A stretch of 64,000 nucleotides of DNA from Seison nebaliae (lineage: Eukaryota; Rotifera; Pararotatoria; Seisonacea; Seisonidae), in assembly GCA_023231475.1 (NCBI GenBank), contig JALJEE010002622.1:1-64000 (forward strand). The letters run 5' to 3'. Made by a program: the position numbers and the translations under genes. This document shows, piece by piece, positions 24,892-35,799 of this stretch. The notes below the pieces were generated by a model, which searched no databases, was not told where the DNA came from, and saw only the letters and a list, made by a program, of their open reading frames with translations. How positions within the stretch are numbered: position 1 is the stretch's first letter; every line of letters begins with the position of its first letter.

Positions 24892-25754
24892 ATATATCAA
24901 CTTCAATTAATTTGATTATACTGTATCGTAAATTAATAGATAAATATAAAAATGTAAAAATCGAATTTTTGATTCACTGCACAGATTTGTCATTTCTGAT
25001 GGTGGATCTGCATCGCTCGAGATTCCATTACGTTGGCAAAGATCGAAATTTTTAAAATATATTTTATTTTCTATTCGGTTTATTTCGAGACCATCCGATG
25101 ATTATCAACAGTTAATGTTTCCATATTATTTTAATAATCGTATCATAAATAACATAATAATTACATCGGATTATATCAGTTCTTAAATGGAAACACCTTA
25201 TACGATTATTAGATCGTTTGGTGTGTCCATCCTAATTCTGTGTCCATTTTGGTCATGAGTCTTTTCGTTTCTTCCCACTCTTTTCTATCTCTTTAGTTTC
25301 CGCTAAATATCAACTTTCCGACTTTAATTTTTTTTAAAAAATTAATATTAATAAATTAAATTTCTTTTTTATATTTTGTCGTCTATGAGAATTTTCCACC
25401 ATTCTTTATTAATATTAATAAACACTAATAATAATGAGTCGCTTTATTGTTATTTAAATAATAAACTATTAAAATTGAATAATTATCATAATTACTAGTG
25501 TTTCTCATCTCGTTATAACGGAATAATTACCAAATTATTCTCCATTTCAAATGAGGAAGAATTTAGTTGAATTTAATTTATGGATAACTTCTGATTAATT
25601 ACATACCAAAGATAATAAGATATAAATTAATTTTAAATTTATTTGTAATTGGTTGAGAAGAATAAATTGATTAGAAGATATAAATAAATAAAAATAAAAC
25701 ATAAGAGAATTATTATGGTACTCTCATTGCCATCGAATAATTATCATCAACATC
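24892..25754. other. AT-rich intergenic, nothing recognised
   Basis: Very AT-rich sequence between tRNA-Arg and the 3' end of a minus-strand secreted-protein gene. No coding frame, RNA gene or repeat stands out. Confidence 0.5.
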
Positions 25755-26197
25755 CTATGCACCACCTTGGGCAATCATCTCCAGAACGGCGTCCCTCAAC
25801 TCTATTAATTCCTCCAGTGCTGAACCATCGGCAATGGCAGCTCCGGTTTCGAACAAGTCGGCTAATACGGCTAATAAATTGCTCAAGACATCCTCGCCAA
25901 ACACCTTCAAATAGCTCAATTGACAGAATGGTTTCAACACTGTAAATTGTGTAGCCAAATCACAAATGAGACTGTTGATGAATTTCGCTTCGAACACTCG
26001 AATATAACTGTCCATTGGACATTCTATTTCCTGGTCGCTTGTCACTCGTCGATTATACGGTCCACCTAAAAATATCCCAACGAATTTGTCGAAACGGAAA
26101 AATAACTTAACGAGATTTCTTCATTAGGATCGAAATTGCCAATTACTTTTCCCATAATAGCGGTAGCGCAGAACGTTAATAAAATCAGTTTTATCAT
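25755..26197 (-). CDS. Small secreted helical protein, family unknown
   Basis: Two exons on the minus strand: 26197-26107 and 26065-25755, with a 41-bp intron; the phases agree and give 133 residues. The N-terminus MIKLILLTFCATAIMGKVIG is a good signal peptide. The mature part has three Cys (ECPMDS, LICDL, PFCQL) and a helical, Leu/Ala-rich C-terminal half containing EDVLSNLLAVLADLFETG. This size and make-up resemble small secreted proteins of mites, some of which are allergens, but I see no specific match to a known allergen group. It is transcribed divergently from RRP9; the two starts are 344 bp apart and may share a promoter region. Confidence 0.6.
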
Positions 26198-26541
26198 TTT
26201 CAACAAACGAATAATAATAATAATTTAGAATTGGAAAGTTGAAGAGAATATCGAAGACTATAAATAGTGACACGTTTCTCTTGAGTGAATGAGGGATCTG
26301 TGAAGAAAGTTGATGGGGAATGTGGAAAGTATTCTTTCGCATCTTCTTCTCCTGCCTCAATTTCACATTCTCTCGTTTTATTCCGTTTTTCACAGAACTT
26401 CTTTATTTTTTCCACATTTGAAAATAATCGAAAAATTTATCATTGGCGTCATTGAAATTGCTGAAATAAAAAGATAATTAAATATGAAGAAAGAAAGAAA
26501 TGTTCAATGGAAATGATCGGCGAATGCAATTTTAGGCTTTT
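26198..26541. promoter_or_regulatory. Probable bidirectional promoter region (secreted protein / RRP9)
   Basis: A 344-bp gap between two divergently transcribed genes. No consensus element is clear by eye. A TTTTAG just before the RRP9 ATG (about 26531-26536) could be the acceptor of a 5'-UTR intron. Confidence 0.45.
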
Positions 26542-27988
26542 ATGTTTCACGTGAAAAAAAAAATGAAAAATAGAAAACGTCGATCGACCGGTCGTTCGAC
26601 TTTGTCGGAGAAGTTGTACAAAGACGAGGAAATCCAATCGTCATCGGATGAAGAAGAATTGAAGAAAATAGTGAATCGAGTAGTGGATGGAAATGAAGGA
26701 GAGACGGAGAAAGATGAAATGTTGGGAAAGATGTCGGAATATATCGGAGAATTATCAGAAAAGAATTTAAAAGATGATTTGGTGAATCCATTCGATTTAT
26801 GTTCAGAAATTAATTGTGAAAGTTGAATTTAATTTAAAATTAACTCCCAATAAAATAATAGACATTATCATCTCTAGGAAGACGTTGGGACGGTCGATAC
26901 CTATAGCGATGACATTATCGATGAAAACGGAGGAATTATATTCCATCGACAAAAAGAACGATTTGAGACGTTTCCACATCACTCACACGATCCAAGATAA
27001 TTGTAATCGAATTAATTTAAAAAAATATTTCGTTAATCATAAACGACAATTTACCGCTCCCACCACCATCGACGTTAACGGAAATAATGAGTTTGGTGCG
27101 GTGGGCGATGTTGACGGATGTCTCACCATCTGGAAGAACGTGGAGGATGATATGAAGATTTTGGAGCGATTGAACGCACATCGTCAATCGGTGACGACGG
27201 TAAAATTCCGTCGTCATTCGAAAATGAATGATGATTTTCAAATTAATAATATGAATCGATCCAGTTACAATTTATTGAACGAATTGTTTAGTGGGGGCAA
27301 AGACGGTGTAATTCGCACTTGGAATTGTGCAACTTTGTTGCCCATTCGCACATTTGTCGGTCATCATTCCGTCGTTTCTTCCATCGATATCTTCTCCAAT
27401 GATCGATTCATTTCAGCCGGTTCCACCGACAATTCCATTCGGTGTTGGAAAGTGGAGGAAGAGTCCCAACTCATTTTCAACACCTCCAAATATTGTGTGG
27501 ATGTTTTGGCTTATTTGAATAATAATTTATTTGTTGGAGGAACGAGAGAAAAGTTTATTATTTAATTTTTATTATTTAATTTCTATTTATATAGTTCAAT
27601 TCTCTTATTTCATGTGAATAAGAAGAATGCCATTTTCACGAAATCGAATGCTCACACCATCAACCGACCGACAATTGATGAACATAAATCATCAGAATTA
27701 CCATACGATTCGTGGATTACGGCGATGAGTACGATACCATCATCTAATTTATTCGTATCGGGAAATGTTTATGGGGAGATCAATATGTGGAAGTTGAAGA
27801 ATGATATGAGATCGTTCACTCTCCTTCGAACCATCGATCAATTCTATGGCGTCGTTAATTCTTTATGTTTAACCAGGAATTATCTGGTGGTCGTTCTGGC
27901 GAAAGAGAACGGTGTAGGACGTTGGATATGTTATCGCGATAAGAAAATAGAGAATGCTGTAAATATTTTTAAAATTTCAAATAAATAA
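26542..27988 (+). CDS. RRP9: U3 snoRNP WD40 protein RRP9 homologue
   Basis: Exons 26542-26815, 26862-27552 and 27595-27988 (introns of 46 and 42 bp) give 452 residues, close to the 475 of the human protein. The N-terminus is basic then acidic (KNRKRRSTGRS, SSSDEEEL), typical of the nuclear/nucleolar leader of this family. WD40 repeats follow. The best blocks are AHRQSVTTVKF, SGGKDGVIRTWNCATLLPIR, GHHSVVSSIDIFSNDRFISA and IRCWKVEEESQLIF, the last matching VRVWKIPEESQLVF of the human protein. The final blade with WITAMSTIPSSNLFVSG and VGRWICYRDKKIENAV matches the family C-terminus. Known role: a U3 box C/D snoRNP component for 18S rRNA processing. The stop overlaps an AATAAA and the next gene starts 70 bp downstream on the same strand. 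The intron 1 acceptor was set by phase; a stronger-looking AG lies 16 bp later but breaks the frame. Confidence 0.88.
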
Positions 27989-28058
27989 AAATTTAAATGT
28001 TAAGCTTTTGTATCGGCTGCGTTTGGGAAATGCAAATTTTTCTCATCTGTATTCTCGA

Positions 28059-29486
28059 ATGACATCCACCATCGTCACCACTCCTACATTTAAAAACAAG
28101 AATGAAATTGATTCTGTCATATTTGGAATTGAGAATTATGTTTTTCTTCAATTTCTAAATTTATTATTATAAAAACATTTTTTATACTTTTTCTCTTCAT
28201 TTCTCGTCTTTAGGGACGATGTATCACACCGACATTCTATCAGTTCAACGAGTCATGGTTCATGACGGGCACTCAGGTCAATTTAGATCGGAGTATTTTT
28301 CATTTGTTATCCATTGACGGCGATCGAATGGAGAATGGAATTGTGGATAAATATTCTTTCGATTTCAGTCACGGCGACATCTGGTCAATTCGAAATTGTA
28401 CAGAATTTCCTTCATTGACCGCCATCAAATACAATCGTGTATCGTCGAATCAATACGATTTTGGAATATGGAAAATTGAAGAGGAATTAATAGAGAAAAA
28501 AGATATGGAATCGATATCGTTAGATGAAGCGATATATTTCGGAGAGGAACGAATTAATTCGTTCGAATGGAAACCGTTGTTCTCCCAACAATTCGTTCAA
28601 TCCATCGATAATGAAGCGAAAATTTTCGATTTTGACAATAACAACATTCGACCCATCGTCAATTGGAAGATTGGGAGTGGTAACATCAATTCGATTGAAT
28701 GGTCACCACATTTCCAATCGTCGTTGATCGGTCTCCTTTCCACCAATTCCTTCATCTACTTCTACGATATCAGACAGAAATTGTTCGTATTTGATATATG
28801 CTTATTATGAGTTCTGATGAATATAATCGATTTTAGAAATACACATCAACTCTCCACACCGAATTATGAGCGTATACAAACATTCGATTTCAATCGGAAA
28901 TCTTGCAACTTTTTCGCTTCAGGTGGAAGTGATGGTTCGGTGAAGGTGTGGGACATGAGGAAATTAGACAGAGAAATTAAAAAGTTTTCCGACGAATGGA
29001 CTCATTGGTTGGTCGTTTTATTTCTTAATAATAATTATTTTTTTTTTCAGGATTTCTTCCGTTTCTTATAATCCGTTGAACGATAATTTCCTTCTCGCTT
29101 CCAGTTATGATGGACAAGTTCTCCTTTATAACATTATTAATTTGGAGGAAGAAGATGATGGAAAAAATGGGAGAAATAGAGAATTGTTCGACGTACATGA
29201 AATTTATGGAAATGAAGATGATGATAAACATAAAGATAAGGATAAAATGAAATGTGATGAAATTGATGAAATTGAGATTCCCGAACATATTCATAAAGAA
29301 TTGTTAACAGATCGAATCATCTCCTCTTATCGGGATCATGAGGAGAGTGTTTATGGTTGTTGTTGGTCTAATCAAGACGCTTGGCTTCATGCGTCAATAT
29401 CGTTTGATGGTCGAATAGTTTTTCGTACCGTTCCAAAACACGAGAAATATAATTGGCAGGCTTATAAATCATTCCTTAGTATTTAA
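28059..29486 (+). CDS. EIPR1: EARP and GARP complex-interacting WD40 protein 1 (EIPR1/TSSC1)
   Basis: Exons 28059-28139, 28214-28782, 28837-29007 and 29051-29486 sum to 418 residues (human about 387). Matches along the family: VIFGIENY/GRCITP with VIYGLEFQARALTP; MTGTQVNL with LVGTQSLK; GDIWSI with GEIWHI; SGGSDGSVKVWDMRK with SCGDDCKVKFWDTRN; THWISSVSYNPLNDNFLLAS with [40 protein letters not shown] with [20 protein letters not shown]. Family role: acts with EARP/GARP tethering complexes in endosomal recycling and dense-core vesicle formation. The exon 2/3 junction is the least certain, since the in-phase donor (GTTCGT) is weak. The stop codon lies 22 bp from the stop of the convergent ankyrin gene. 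Confidence 0.88.
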
Positions 29487-29508
29487 ATTTAAATTAATTT
29501 ATTTTCCT

Positions 29509-30645
29509 TTATTTTTTACATGATATCGACATTAATGAATTAGTTTGATGTATGTTGAAATTGTCACATCGAATTCGTCGTAATAAATCTGATTGTTTTG
29601 TCTCTAACAATTCCATCGTATGATTATCGTCCTTCGTCAATTGTTCGACGAATCGAGCTGTTCGTGTTCGATTGGAAACGAACTCTTTCGCTCCTCTCTG
29701 CTTCAATAATTGATATGTATGTTTCGCTTCGAATATTCTAGCCCACGTCAATGGAGTGCAACCACATTGATCCTCTGCGTTTATCGGACAAGAACGATTT
29801 AATAACATTTTACATAAAGTCACCTAGTCAAATTGAAAAAATTTAAATTATTAATTAAATTAAATTTGAAGATTAACATCATTATGAGCTGCCGCTATAT
29901 GTAAAGGTGACCAACCCCAAGAATCTCGTATATTCACAACGGCATTATATTGGAGTAGAATGTTCACCATATTCACATTTCCGTTATCGACGGCGACAGA
30001 TAAATTGGAAATTCCGTCCGTCGTTCGTCGATTAACTATCGCGTCATTCTCCAACAATAATTCCGTTATACCTCCAAATTTACTTTATTGAAATCCTTCC
30101 AAATTTATTCAAATTTCTAACGAGTGTTATTGTTGGAGACGGAAATCCTCAACGGAGTTCGATTTTGACAATCAAATTGATTGATCAAAATTTTCAATTG
30201 ATCTTCTCCTTTTCGTTCGCGAATTTCCTCTATGACAAATCGTACCAATCTCTCATTGTCGTAGAGTGAAGAATAATGGAGGACGTTTTGTTCAAATGTA
30301 TCCCTCACACTGATATCGGAAGCGTTATCTAACAGAAATTTGAGTGATTCGATATCATCTATAAATAAAGGAAAATTTTAAAATTTATTAAATTTAATTT
30401 AATTAATTAATTAACATTAATATAATTAATCGAATGATAAAAGAGAAGTGGAACTAACTCAATTTTAGTGCCAGGAAAATTGGCTGAGGTGGAATGGCAA
30501 CGTCACCATCACAATGGTTCAATGAACGTTCGATTAATTTAGATTGATTCAATTTGAATAAATTGCGAAGTTCATTCAAATTATTTCCATAAATAGAGGC
30601 ATAAATTTCATGTCGAAGTTGAGGTGCGGATTGTGTTTGTCCCAT
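29509..30645 (-). CDS. Ankyrin-repeat protein with N-myristoylation signal (310 aa)
   Basis: Four exons on the minus strand: 30645-30459, 30358-30122, 30071-29878 and 29823-29509; the phases agree. The start MGQTQSAP fits the MGxxxS N-myristoylation consensus, so the protein may be membrane-attached (inference). Ankyrin units are visible as FLALKLNDIESLKFLLDNAS, SNLSVAVDNGNVNMVNILLQ, WSPLHIAAAHNDVTLCKMLL and CTPLTWARIFEAKHTYQLL. The last 70 residues are polar with no recognised domain. Two intron positions (after SNNNT, phase 1; after AAAHND, phase 0) match those of the divergent neighbour at 31328. No specific ankyrin subfamily is recognised. The gene ends 22 bp from EIPR1, tail to tail. Confidence 0.8.
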
Positions 30646-30898
30646 ATGATATTGTTGATGATGATAATGATTATGATGATGATGATGGGGAGTGAGTTAC
30701 CTTCGAAATAGATAACTTCATTAAAATATTGAGTACGATTACGTCGTCCAATTATTCACTGACGTATCTTTGACACATAAAAATAAATGTTTGGTTGCAA
30801 CGAAATTTCTGTTGGGGATGAGATTGATAGAAATCAAATATTAAATTCTTTCAACTTTCATCTTTTCCTCATGAACACGATTATGTAATATACTGAGG

Positions 30899-30932
<34 letters not shown>

Positions 30933-31327
30933 GTAGTAGTAGTAGTGCAGAATGAATGAATGAGATTATTCTTTTAACGAATTAGCAAATAAAATTTAGT
31001 TGAATCAATACCATGAGATGGTGGAGAGATGTTAATTTGAGGAATTTGAATAAAATTGAATTTTCGTCGTAGGAGACGAGATGGATGAATGGATGGATAA
31101 ATAGAAGAGTAGTTTTTCGATAACCTTGTAAGGATGATGCGTCATTTCTCTTTATCTAAAACAAAAATTATCAAGTCTAATAAATGGCAAATATGTTTTC
31201 TAAGAAAGTTTATTAATTGACAATCACTTCTTTCCTGCTCTATTATCGTCTCCATCCTCATTCCACACGAAATTATAAGATTTTCATTATTTTAAATTAT
31301 TATAAATTATTATGACAGAAATTTAGA
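30646..31327. promoter_or_regulatory. Shared 5' region between head-to-head ankyrin genes, with (ATT)n
   Basis: A 682-bp gap between two divergently transcribed ankyrin genes. It contains an (ATT)n tract running into AGT repeats (30901-30946) and short ATG/ATC runs near 30661-30690. No coding frame. It probably carries the promoters of both genes. Confidence 0.5.
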
Positions 31328-32967
31328 ATGACTTTTATTCTAAAGAAATCGAATGTTGGGGAATTGTATGAAAAATTACAACAATATTTCCATGATCGGA
31401 AAGTTGAACAATTACGTCAATTCCTCTCCAGTCTCAGTAAGAAGAATTGTCGAACGTTGATGAATTATGTAGTTGATGAGAATGAGGGTTATCGACCACT
31501 CCATTTGGCGCTGAAAACGAAAGCGAATAAAGTCGCCGAGTTGTTGATTGAGTTTGGTGCCGACATTAACCAGAAGGACTATATGAACCGAAATTGTCTT
31601 TATTACGCCACCGTTGGTAATAACATCGACGGTGCGGCTTTAGTCTTCAGAGAGAATCCAAAATTCGATATTGACGAATTAGATTATACAGATCGACCAG
31701 TTTTCTATTACGCCATCTCTAATAATTATGGTTAGATTGAATTACTAATAATAATAATTAATAATTATAATTAATAATAATAATTATTATTAAAAAAAAT
31801 TTAAAGAGGAAATGGCAAAGTATTTGATAGGAAAGAATGCTTTGAAAAATCATTTGTATAATAATTGGAGGATACCTCCATTGAATTATGCGTGTGATGT
31901 GAAAAATATCGAATTGGTAAATTTATTGTTAAAAAATGGATGTGATGTGAATTGTTCGGATAACGAAGGATTGACACCGTTACATGTAGCGGCGGCACAC
32001 GACCAAGTTCCTTCTTGTCTTCAGAATATATTAATATTATAGCAGTAGAATAATTTGACAGTTGGAGATATGTAAACTCCTTTTGGATTATCATGCTTTC
32101 ATGGAGAAGACGGATCGAAACAATCGAGTTCCATTAGAAGTGGCGAGTGAATATAAATCGGCCAACGTCCATGTTTGGCTTACAAAGAAGATGAAGGAGC
32201 AGAATCCAAATTTCCACGATGGAACTGACGATGAAAGTGAGTCGATCGATGGGAAGATGGTAATGAACACATTCGTTGACGATGACGAATATGACGATGA
32301 ATATGATGACGAAAAAGAAAACGACGAAATTCATGAGCAAAATGATCAAATGAAATCTAATGAGAGTGACGATATCGACGACGACGACGACGAAGAAAAT
32401 GAGAGAAGTGAAACATCTTTCGAAAAGAGTCGACGTCCTACCAATACCACCATCACCACCACCACCACTACCACCACTCCGATTACGAAAAAAAAACATC
32501 GGAAACATCATCATCATCATCATCATGATGATGATGATGACGACGAGAAAGTGAATGAAGATGAATTGGAAGAAATACCAGAAAAGCTCAAGAAGAAATC
32601 GACGACGAAAAATAAAAATGACGTGTCCAATAGTAAAAGTGAAATTAGAAATTTGAAAAATTTCCGAAGAAAACATTCTTCATTCTCCAACAATTCCACA
32701 GTGCACAAACCATCGAATAATGGAAGACAAATTTCTGATAGATCGACTGACGACAATTATGAGGATGGAATCGATTGTCGATCATTGTCCACTGATCATA
32801 ATCATCTCAAAGTGTCCGATGTTCGATTACGACATCCGAAATCATCGACACCTCCCAATCTCCATCCAGAAGTGAAGAATGGACATTTTAAGAAAATTAA
32901 AAATCGCATCTCTCTCATTCAACCGATTCAGAGATTGAAAATGATTAAACGCAAATTCAAATCATGA
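31328..32967 (+). CDS. Ankyrin-repeat protein with long acidic/His-rich tail (502 aa)
   Basis: Exons 31328-31730, 31807-32006 and 32062-32967; phases 1 and 0. Residues 1-240 carry about five ankyrin units, seen as YRPLHLALKTKANKVAELLI, FYYAISNNYEEMAKYLIG, IPPLNYACDVKNIELVNLLL, LTPLHVAAAHDQLEICKLLL and VPLEVASEYKSANVHVWL. After that the protein turns into acidic (Asp/Glu), Thr-run, His-run and basic low-complexity sequence, ending in a basic stretch (RLKMIKRKFKS). The basic, Ser-rich tail would suit nuclear or membrane-proximal sites, but location cannot be told. Intron positions in the ankyrin part equal those of the divergent gene at 29509-30645, which implies a common origin by inverted duplication. 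The shared core ends at the last ankyrin unit; the tails are unrelated. Confidence 0.8.
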
Positions 32968-33302
32968 GAGACCGTTTTTTTTTCATGGTTGACTGGGAAA
33001 GAACAAACATTTTTTTCTTTTGTTTCATCAATTTTTTTATTTATTATATTATTTATAATTTTTCTCCTCCTCCATTATTATAAACAGATGATAAAATCTG
33101 ATTTATAAAAAAAAAAAGAATTTGAAATTTGAACTCTTTCTCTCTGTCTCTGTCTGATTGAAGTTCATTGGAATTATAGAATTATTCGTCGTATTTTTCC
33201 CAGAAAAAATAGGAGGAATTTTTTAGGAAATAAGAAAAGTTTTTTTTTCATTAAAAAAAAAGAATTATCTTCATTCAAGAGGAAAATTAGGAGATGAAAT
33301 TA
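32968..33302. other. 3' region between convergent ankyrin and DDI genes
   Basis: 335 bp of T/A-rich sequence with homopolymer runs (about 33102-33114, 33241-33261). It presumably contains the 3' UTRs of both genes. No gene seen. Confidence 0.5.
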
Positions 33303-34155
33303 TTATTTTTCTTTTCTCAACAGAAAATTGGATAAGTCCTTCACTTTCGATGCTGTATTCGTGTTCGTGCTCGTGCTCGTTGTCGTCGTATTAGTGGTGT
33401 TGGTGAGGAAGGAAGATGACGGTTGAATTAGTCCCTCCATCTCTGTAAATCGTTTCGGAATTTCATTCTCGGGAAGAAATGGTGTGGCTATTGAACTGCC
33501 GAATCTCAATTGATTCGTACTCAAATCGATACAACACTGAAAGAAAAAATTGAAATAAATTGAAATAAATTGAAATAACTAAATGTCTCTTCAACATGTC
33601 CAATCCGAGTAACATGTCAATGGATTGATCTTTCATGATTGATAAGGATACTTGAAGGAGATTCTCGTCAATGTTCAATGGTGCTAATAAAAAATATTTT
33701 GATAATGATGATGGTAATGGAAGAAAACCTAAGTGTACTCGTCCCACAATTTCTTGGGTGCCGACACCTTTGGCCATTCCACGAAATCGTTCATCGATCA
33801 AATGAGCGAGATTACATCGTTTAGCACACTCCTCACTCATTATTGTCATTTGGGCGCCTGAAAATACATTTTATTAGAATAAATATTTTTTTGAATAATA
33901 TTAAGATAATAACCAGAATCGACGAAAGCCTTCAACGACACATTGTTCACTTTACAATTGATGTAGAGCATGGAAACGGTGGCGAATGATTCGGGGAAAT
34001 GTTCGATCGCTTTGAGCATATTCTCCTCCACATTCTGTTGACTGGAACCAAATTCAAATTATTATTCCTCTCACATAAGCTTAATAGTACGAACCGTATC
34101 TGTTTGTATCGCGTCTCTTCATTGGCGATGTTGAAGAAATCGATGGGATCGTTAG
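33303..34155 (-). CDS. DDI: DDI1/DDI2-type retropepsin-like protease, N-terminus not in this block
   Basis: Four exons on the minus strand: 34155-34095, 34041-33914, 33857-33580 and 33536-33303 (introns 53, 56 and 43 bp), all in phase. The reading begins [20 protein letters not shown] and [19 protein letters not shown], which follows DPFDLDAQAKIEEDIRQQNIEENM of human DDI2. Then come [20 protein letters not shown] with intact DSGA, the [14 protein letters not shown] block, [18 protein letters not shown] (flap) and [13 protein letters not shown]. The C-terminus is a Thr/Ser run followed by a basic end. Known role: a host ubiquitin-directed protease/proteasome shuttle that cleaves for example NRF1-type factors. 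The usual N-terminal ubiquitin-like domain and middle helical domain are absent here. The first exon listed begins at a splice acceptor in phase 1, so at least one upstream exon exists. The best candidate is 51726-52050. Confidence 0.88.
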
Positions 34156-35076
34156 CTAAAATAGAGAAATTGTTGGAAATATTTAATTCTACTCACAATT
34201 TGGAAGAAGGATGATGAAATGGTGAGAGAGATGGTTTTTCTTCCGGCAGCTAATCCAAAAATGGAAATAGAGAAGATATTCTAATATCACATCAGATTAT
34301 ATAGACATTAGTAGATATTCGTAATTTTTTTTTTTTCGAAAATCTAACGAGAACAATGAGATGATGATCGAATGAGAATTTGGAATGGAGTCTCTGTGAA
34401 GGAAGGAAGGAGGAATTGAAAGGAAGAATAAACTCATATAAGTGGAAGACATACGAATATCTGATTTGAGAAGGGATTAGCATTTCTCCATCGATTGACC
34501 ATGTTGAGAGAAGAAGGAAGAGAAATCATCAAAAATATCATCATCTCTTAATCATCACTCGTTCACCATTTCCATATTAGTTAATGTAGGTGAAAGAAGT
34601 ATTTATTCAGATCAGAAGTTTGTGATATTCACTCAAAAAACGAAAAAGAAAACATTCATTTATCTATCTAAACACAATGAGTTTCACTCGATAAATTTCC
34701 ATCATTTTCAAATTTCGTATCAGATACGTGTTTTCTCGTACACCTACAATCGTAATGGTAATGGAAGAGGAGAGATATGGAGGGGAAAGAATGGAAGAAT
34801 TGAAATAACATCTCTAATTAATAATCTTTTTCATTCAACACATAAATTTGGGATATGTTCGCGTACAAACCAAACGGATAAGTAGTTGAAAGAGACAAGA
34901 AATGGAATGGAATGGAAGTTATTGAAATTCATTCATTCCATTTCTTCTCCTTAAGAATATTATTAATTTTTACGATCCTTTCCATACTTCTCCCTCCTCT
35001 CTCTCTCTCTCTCTCTATCAAAACGAGAAATATGTAACGAAATGATCTTTTGGTGTAATCTTTTGAAAAGGACAGA
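34156..35076. other. No supported gene; possible 5' leader of DDI
   Basis: A strong GTGAGT donor lies on the minus strand (about 34196-34191) just upstream of the first DDI exon, so a short leader exon may be here, but none of its frames resembles DDI. There is a CT/GA run near 35000-35018. Nothing else is supported. Confidence 0.4.
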
Positions 35077-35475
35077 ATGTCGTCGATGAGAAGAAGAAAA
35101 AATAATAATTTGAAGAGTAGATTAATGAATAATATTGACAATGACGTTCTTAATGCTAATCATCATCATCATGTTCGCTCATTTCTCTGTAATGATTCCA
35201 CTCTCTGTCGTCGTCGTTTTCTCTTCGACGAATTGACATGGCCAGATGGAGGAAGAAGCACAATATTTATTTTCATAATTAACTTATTTATTTTTTTTAT
35301 TTTAGGTACTCGGGATGATGTCGCATCATTAATCCGATCAGATATTACACAGCTATTTGTCTCATCGATGCACGAATCGATGAGAGGTCGATGTGTCGTC
35401 ATACGTAAAAACACATCGACTCATGGGAAGGCATGTCTATATAATTTGGATGAGATGGAAATTTCCATCAAATAA
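35077..35475 (+). CDS. Hypothetical small two-exon protein
   Basis: An ATG at 35077 opens a basic, Asn/His-rich leader. A good GTAATG donor at 35189 and an acceptor TTTTAG at 35305 remove 117 bp and keep frame, giving 93 residues with RDDVASLIRSDITQLFVSSM and HGKACLYNLDEMEIS. The frame downstream (35562-35799), rich in Lys/Arg and preceded by TATATAG, could be a further exon, but I could not make the phases agree. No family recognised. Confidence 0.35.
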   Translation: MSSMRRRKNNNLKSRLMNNIDNDVLNANHHHHVRSFLCNDSTLCRRRFLFDELTWPDGGRSTIFIFIINLFIFFILGTRDDVASLIRSDITQLFVSSMHESMRGRCVVIRKNTSTHGKACLYNLDEMEISIK

Positions 35476-35799
35476 TTCTATTTCCATTTAGACTTGTTTC
35501 GCCTGAACATTTTTTCTTTTTGAATTTCACTCAAATTTCCCTCATTTTCATCATTATATAGATTGGATGATTTTCCTTTAATTTTTTTCTCGTCAACCAA
35601 ATTAATTTTGAAAAAAAAAATCGAACGAGATTTGGAAGTTAATTCGAGGGAATGTCTAATTGGAGGGAAGAACGGACGAAGAGAAGGACGAAAAGGAGCA
35701 ACTGATAACATAGTTTTCAATGCTCTCTTATTGATAGAGGGTTATGACGGCTCGTTTCATAATCATGATAATGACGAAGATAAGCGGATGGGAAGATGA

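Noticed and set aside
24718-24906. Minus-strand frame of 62 codons around 24.8 kb
   Set aside because: It runs through tRNA-Arg copy 2; such frames are common by-products of tRNA sequence and not proteins.
30901-30946. (ATT)n/(AGT)n tract as a CRISPR-like or regulatory array
   Set aside because: Plain microsatellite without spacers.
32134-32676. Long 180-codon frame antisense to the ankyrin protein tail
   Set aside because: It is the mirror of GAT/GAC/CAT/ACC repeats coding the acidic and His/Thr runs; no independent evidence.
33303-34155. Reading the retropepsin block as a retroelement relic
   Set aside because: It is the host DDI protease: the NDP...QQNVEENM leader, intact introns and the family flap sequence are DDI-specific, and no reverse transcriptase or LTR is present.
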